Below are positions 6,602 to 9,447 of a stretch of 9,447 nt of DNA, one piece after another. The DNA is from Porphyromonadaceae bacterium UBA4277 (GTDB taxonomy: Bacteria; Bacteroidota; Bacteroidia; Bacteroidales; Muribaculaceae): the NCBI GenBank assembly GCA_002395965.1, contig DGVT01000041.1, positions 444-9,890 of the forward strand. Direction: 5' to 3'. The position numbers were made by a program, and so were the translations under genes. The notes under the pieces are model-generated. The model was given only the letters and a program-made list of their open reading frames with translations. It was not told the origin of the DNA and ran no database searches. Numbering within the stretch: the first letter of the stretch is position 1; the number at the start of each line of letters is the position of its first letter.

Positions 6602-6653
6602 CAAAAGAATAACGACACTACTTAGAACACATCAATCTTAAAACAATAAAGCC

Positions 6654-6923
6654 ATGTCACAGTCAGAAATCAGCGCACTCAATGCCGAGATACTTCGCAA
6701 CATTGGCATTATAGCCAAAGACGAAGGATTGTTGTCACGCTTGGCTAAGTACGTTCGCCGGTTGGCTAAGGAGAAAACCAACGACCCCACCCTGATGACC
6801 GAGGAAGAATTCTTCAGCCGCATCGAGGAAGCCGAGACACAATATGCAAGAGGCGAATACACTACTCTGCTTCCTGGAGAATCTGTATCAGAAATGCTAA
6901 AAAGGTGTGGTTATGGCTTATGA
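6654..6923 (+). CDS. Putative antitoxin of a YoeB-type toxin-antitoxin module
   Basis: This 89-residue protein is called an antitoxin mainly from context: it is small, precedes a YoeB/Txe-type toxin and overlaps it by 11 bp, the classic arrangement for translational coupling. Residues 1-45 are predicted helical and mixed in charge (SEISALNAEILRNIGIIAKDEGLLSRLAKYVRRLAKEK). Residues 50-70 are acidic (MTEEEFFSRIEEAETQY), suited to wrapping a basic toxin. The tail LLPGESVSEMLKRCGYGL ends the protein. I do not recognise a canonical Phd/YefM DNA-binding fold, the usual partner of YoeB; the N-terminal helices may instead serve dimerisation or DNA binding. Similar small helical antitoxin-like proteins occur in Bacteroidetes. 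The base composition is visibly more AT-rich than mnmE, consistent with acquisition. Confidence 0.75.
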   Translation: MSQSEISALNAEILRNIGIIAKDEGLLSRLAKYVRRLAKEKTNDPTLMTEEEFFSRIEEAETQYARGEYTTLLPGESVSEMLKRCGYGL

Positions 6924-7188
6924 AGTAAGATTTACTCCAGAGGCCAATGCCGGATTAGCAAAACTTGAAAGACACGAGCCTAAAGCATTTGCAAAGGCAG
7001 TGCGTTTCATTGAAGAACTAAAAGAGCATCCCATGACAGGCCTTGGGCATCCTGAGCCACTAAAGGGTAAGCCCGAGGGAAGATGGAGCCGTGTCATTAC
7101 GAAAAAGCACCGTTTGGTGTACCGAATTTTTGAAACTGAGATTGTAGTGCTAATTCTCACATCCTATGGGCATTATAACGACAAATAA
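6913..7188 (+). CDS. yoeB: YoeB/Txe-family mRNA interferase toxin
   Basis: This 91-residue protein is a RelE-superfamily toxin of the YoeB branch, which cuts mRNA at the ribosome. The segment HPMTGLGHPEPLKGKPEGRWSR (39-60) followed by HRLVY (66-70) and the terminal SYGHY (84-88) is the family signature. Glu48, Arg67, His87 and Tyr88 correspond to the catalytic residues of E. coli YoeB (Glu46, Arg65, His83, Tyr84), so the toxin looks active. The ATG at 6913 is preferred over the in-frame GTG at 6907, since MAYEVRFTPEA gives the normal short N-terminus. It overlaps the antitoxin stop by 11 bp, and its own last 23 bp overlap the likely mnmE start, an unusual arrangement. Toxicity should be masked by the upstream antitoxin. 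Confidence 0.9.
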   Translation: MAYEVRFTPEANAGLAKLERHEPKAFAKAVRFIEELKEHPMTGLGHPEPLKGKPEGRWSRVITKKHRLVYRIFETEIVVLILTSYGHYNDK

Positions 7189-8584
7189 CGTGCTATTATC
7201 CGACGATACAATTTGTGCGATAGCCACTCCGCAGGGTGTGGGCGGCATCGCAGTGGTGCGTGTGAGCGGGCCTCAAGCCTTCGACGTGGTAGCACGCCGC
7301 TGGCAGGGAGCATCAATAGACGCCATGAAGACCCACACAGCCCACCTGGGACGCATGACCGACAGCCGCGGCGAGCTGCTCGACGAGGTGGTGCTCACCA
7401 TCTATCGCGCACCACACTCGTTCACCGGCGAAGACGTGGCCGAAATCTCATGCCACGGCTCCACATGGATCCAACAACAGCTGCTGCACACCCTCATCGA
7501 CGCCGGCTGCCGCATGGCCACCGCAGGCGAATTCACCCGCCGAGCACTCACTGCCGGACGCCTCGACCTGGCACAGGCCGAGGCCGTGGCCGACGTCATC
7601 GCCGCACAGTCGCGAGCCGCACACCATGTGGCCATGAACCAGATGCGCGGGCACTACAGCCACCGCCTGCACGAGCTGCGCGAAAAGCTGCTGCACTTCG
7701 TCGCACTCATAGAGCTGGAGCTCGACTTCAGCGAGGAAGACGTCACCTTCGCCCAGCGAAGCGAGGTCATAGCCTTAGCACAAGAGCTGGCACAAGCCAT
7801 CGGCAGCCTGACGGCTACGTTTGCCTCGGGCAACGCCATCAAAAACGGCCTGCCCGTGGCCATCGTGGGACCGACCAACGCCGGCAAATCAACTCTGCTC
7901 AACGCACTGCTACACGACGACCGCGCACTGGTGAGCGACATCCACGGCACCACACGCGACGTGATTGAAGACACCGTGACACTTGCCGGCACACTGTTCC
8001 GCTTCATCGACACAGCCGGCATACGCCGCAGCAGCGACACCGTCGAGGCCATGGGCATCGAGCGCTCATTCCGACAGATGGACAAGGCACAGATTGTGAT
8101 GTGGGTAATCGACGCCACCACGCCCGCGGCCCACGCCATCGACTTCAGCCACCAAATCATCCCCCACTGCACCGGCAAGCAACTCATCGCCGTCATCAAC
8201 AAGACCGACCTGGCTCCCACAGCCATCACCGGCCTGCAACAAGCACTCTGGCCCATCCTCCCACAAGGCAGCAACATCATTGCCATCTCGGCACGCTGCA
8301 GCCACGACGTGGACCGCTTGCAACAAGTCATCATCGACGCAGCAGCAATGCCACAAGTTGACGACGACACAATCATCGTCACCAACGCCCGCCACTATCA
8401 GGCACTCACAAGCGCCGGCACAGCACTCGACCGCGCCATTACAGGCCTACGCGACGGCCTCAGCGGCGACCTCGTCAGCCAGGACATCCGCGAAGTCCTC
8501 TACCACCTGGGCACCATCACCGGCGAGATCACCACCCACGACCTGCTCGGCGAAATCTTCGCCCACTTCTGCGTGGGCAAGTGA
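7166..8584 (+). CDS. mnmE: tRNA modification GTPase MnmE (TrmE)
   Basis: MnmE acts with MnmG to build the cmnm5/nm5 group on uridine 34 of several tRNAs, using GTP hydrolysis and a folate one-carbon donor. The 472-residue protein has the N-terminal folate-binding domain (about 1-125), a split helical domain, and an inserted G domain (about 226-395). The G motifs are intact: G1 GPTNAGKST (235-243), G2 GTTRD (261-265), G3 DTAG (282-285), G4 NKTD (345-348) and G5 SAR (375-377). The C-terminal FCVGK (468-472) carries the conserved cysteine. The ATG at 7166 overlaps the toxin gene. An in-frame GTG at 7190, just after the toxin stop, would give a 464-residue protein that begins closer to the family's usual start (a few residues before DTICAIAT). 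Either start is possible. No separate promoter is evident, so it probably depends at least partly on the TA promoter. Confidence 0.97.
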   Translation: MGIITTNNVLLSDDTICAIATPQGVGGIAVVRVSGPQAFDVVARRWQGASIDAMKTHTAHLGRMTDSRGELLDEVVLTIYRAPHSFTGEDVAEISCHGSTWIQQQLLHTLIDAGCRMATAGEFTRRALTAGRLDLAQAEAVADVIAAQSRAAHHVAMNQMRGHYSHRLHELREKLLHFVALIELELDFSEEDVTFAQRSEVIALAQELAQAIGSLTATFASGNAIKNGLPVAIVGPTNAGKSTLLNALLHDDRALVSDIHGTTRDVIEDTVTLAGTLFRFIDTAGIRRSSDTVEAMGIERSFRQMDKAQIVMWVIDATTPAAHAIDFSHQIIPHCTGKQLIAVINKTDLAPTAITGLQQALWPILPQGSNIIAISARCSHDVDRLQQVIIDAAAMPQVDDDTIIVTNARHYQALTSAGTALDRAITGLRDGLSGDLVSQDIREVLYHLGTITGEITTHDLLGEIFAHFCVGK

Positions 8585-8627
8585 TCAGCAATTAGCATCG
8601 ATTACAATCAATCACAAAATATCACAT

Positions 8628-8658
8628 AAGGCGTTCATAATGAGCGCTTTTTCTTTTT
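8628..8658 (+). terminator. Intrinsic terminator of mnmE
   Basis: AAGGCGTTC (8628-8636) pairs with GAGCGCTTT (8642-8650), including two wobble pairs, across the loop ATAAT. The run TTTTTCTTTTT covers 8648-8658. It stands about 45 bases after the mnmE stop and also faces the converging minus-strand ORF. Confidence 0.8.
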
Positions 8659-8667
8659 ACCTACATT

Positions 8668-8787
8668 TTAAGTAAAGTCGATAAAAATCGTTTTTGCTCG
8701 ATTGTTGCCCATTTGGAACCGTTCTATCTGCAATGCCTTGGGCTGCCCTTTTATGATGATAAATGTGTTTGGCGTTTTATAATCCAT
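8668..8787 (-). pseudogene. 39-codon orphan ORF, probably the 5' remnant of a larger gene
   Basis: The minus strand encodes a 39-residue peptide starting MDYKTPNTFIIIKGQPKALQ, followed by IERFQMGNNRAKTIFIDFT and a stop. A purine-rich AAGGGGAAATA, a possible ribosome-binding site, directly precedes the ATG. The peptide has a balanced, protein-like composition and reads like the beta-strand-rich first part of a longer protein, but I cannot name the family. It lies 92 bp downstream of the hsdR stop on the same strand and ends about ten bases short of the mnmE terminator. This suggests that a gene following the restriction locus lost its remainder in a rearrangement. A genuine microprotein is the alternative. 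Confidence 0.4.
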
Positions 8788-8879
8788 TATTTCCCCTTCT
8801 TTTTAACTCCACTTTCTATCATATTGACAGATTAAGTTAAGCCTGTTCAACAGGGTCACTACCATAGATAAAGATGTCT

Positions 8880-9447
8880 TCAGCTGCCATCATCATTCCT
8901 TCTTCTTCCTCCAAATTGAGGATACATAGAAATGACTGGAGCTGTTTTTCCCGTCTCTTCGTCATCTGTTTGCTCGTATTTCTTGAAGTTCTCCGCCTGC
9001 TCAAAAATTTCCTTAAAGACTTCGTCCTGCGGAACTGGCGGATAACCATGCTCTGCCAATATCAGGATCAAGTCCATTTGCAATTCTGCTTTGATATCAG
9101 AACGATTGGCCCAGTCGGTATATTTCGACTTGTCATCCACCATCTTCTTCACAGCAGCTGCCAATGTCAGCAGTTTGTCTTCTGGATATTCAAAACCGAA
9201 CTTATGAGCTATCTCTTTCAGAATATCATAGAAAGCCTTTTCCTCGTAGGTAATGCCTAAGTCCTTGAACGACTTCTTCTCTTTGTTTACCTCCTTCAGC
9301 AGTTCTGCCATCTGTTTGGCTACTTCATTGAGCACTTCTTCGGCAAACACGGCATTGTCGCTACGGTCGTTGTATCTCTGCACCAACGCATTCAGGCGTT
9401 TCGTGAAATCCACGCCCTTCAACTTATTGACCTTCTTGAAGTCGGTA
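8880..9447 (-). CDS. hsdR: Type I restriction enzyme R subunit, C-terminal part (runs off right edge)
   Basis: The frame is open from the window edge (TDFKKVNKLKGVDFTKRLNA) to the TGA at 8880-8882, giving about 188 residues. The segment YEEKAFYDILKEIAHKFGF, followed by DKLLTLAAAVKKMVDDKSKYTDW and KAELQMDLILILAEHGYPPVPQDEVFKEIFEQAENFKKY, is characteristic of the C-terminal helical domain of HsdR proteins (the DUF3387-type region) that docks onto the methylase core. HsdR is the ATP-dependent translocase and nuclease of type I restriction-modification; its motor and nuclease domains lie outside this window. The final 30 or so residues (TDDEETGKTAPVISMYPQFG onward) are less family-like. An overlapping frame stays open further, to 8837, so a frameshift near the end is possible. 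TTG at 9422 is an internal leucine here, not a start. Confidence 0.85.
   Translation of the reverse strand, partial: TDFKKVNKLKGVDFTKRLNALVQRYNDRSDNAVFAEEVLNEVAKQMAELLKEVNKEKKSFKDLGITYEEKAFYDILKEIAHKFGFEYPEDKLLTLAAAVKKMVDDKSKYTDWANRSDIKAELQMDLILILAEHGYPPVPQDEVFKEIFEQAENFKKYEQTDDEETGKTAPVISMYPQFGGRRRNDDGS

Noticed and set aside
6118..6618. 166-codon minus-strand open frame in the palindrome region
   Set aside because: It runs straight through a series of palindromes, lacks protein-like composition and overlaps the TA promoter on the other strand; it is best explained as repeat DNA.
6050..6653. tRNA or other structured RNA gene in the large gap
   Set aside because: No cloverleaf with TTCGA-type loop or anticodon arm was found by eye; the hairpins are independent simple palindromes.
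7654..8385. Minus-strand open frame within mnmE
   Set aside because: mnmE is intact with all G motifs in the opposite frame, so this Met/Ser-rich frame is a shadow.

Overview
The window looks like a chromosomal segment of a Bacteroidales bacterium with moderately high GC in its core genes. This rests on three things: a b558-type succinate dehydrogenase/fumarate reductase operon in the order cytochrome then flavoprotein, Bacteroidetes-style promoters (TTTG, about 20 bp, TAnnTTTG) in place of sigma70 boxes, and exported lipoproteins with Bacteroidetes-like signals. Genus cannot be fixed from the sequence; a Muribaculaceae- or Prevotella-like organism is my guess.

Layout. At 1-1229 on the minus strand lie the N-terminal part of the flavoprotein gene (sdhA/frdA, running off the left edge) and the complete diheme cytochrome b gene (sdhC/frdC), with a promoter near 1304-1335. 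A spacer (1230-1613) follows, holding a 28-bp tandem repeat and a long-range inverted repeat. On the plus strand, a tight cluster (1614-4823) encodes a large lipoprotein (Ig-like domain plus predicted beta-helix) and two exported NUC1/EndoG-type nucleases. It ends in a nested-hairpin terminator. After a decayed gene tail on the minus strand (4926-5036) comes a third paralogous nuclease, a lipoprotein, with its own promoter and terminator (5137-6119).

The gene-free stretch 6120-6653 is packed with palindromes and ends in a well-formed Bacteroidetes promoter. That promoter drives a toxin-antitoxin pair (6654-7188) whose YoeB-type toxin gene overlaps the start of mnmE (7166-8584), the tRNA-modification GTPase. 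mnmE ends at a clear terminator. Facing it on the minus strand are a 39-codon orphan ORF (8668-8787) and the C-terminal part of a type I restriction subunit, hsdR (8880 to the right edge).

How the parts relate: the respiratory operon and mnmE are core genes. Between and beside them sit accessory items: three surface or periplasmic nucleases next to a surface lipoprotein (possibly for digesting extracellular nucleic acid), a TA module that now appears to share a transcript with mnmE, and a restriction locus. The least explained items are the nuclease triplet with its shared cysteines, the TA/mnmE fusion of transcription units, and the two gene remnants.
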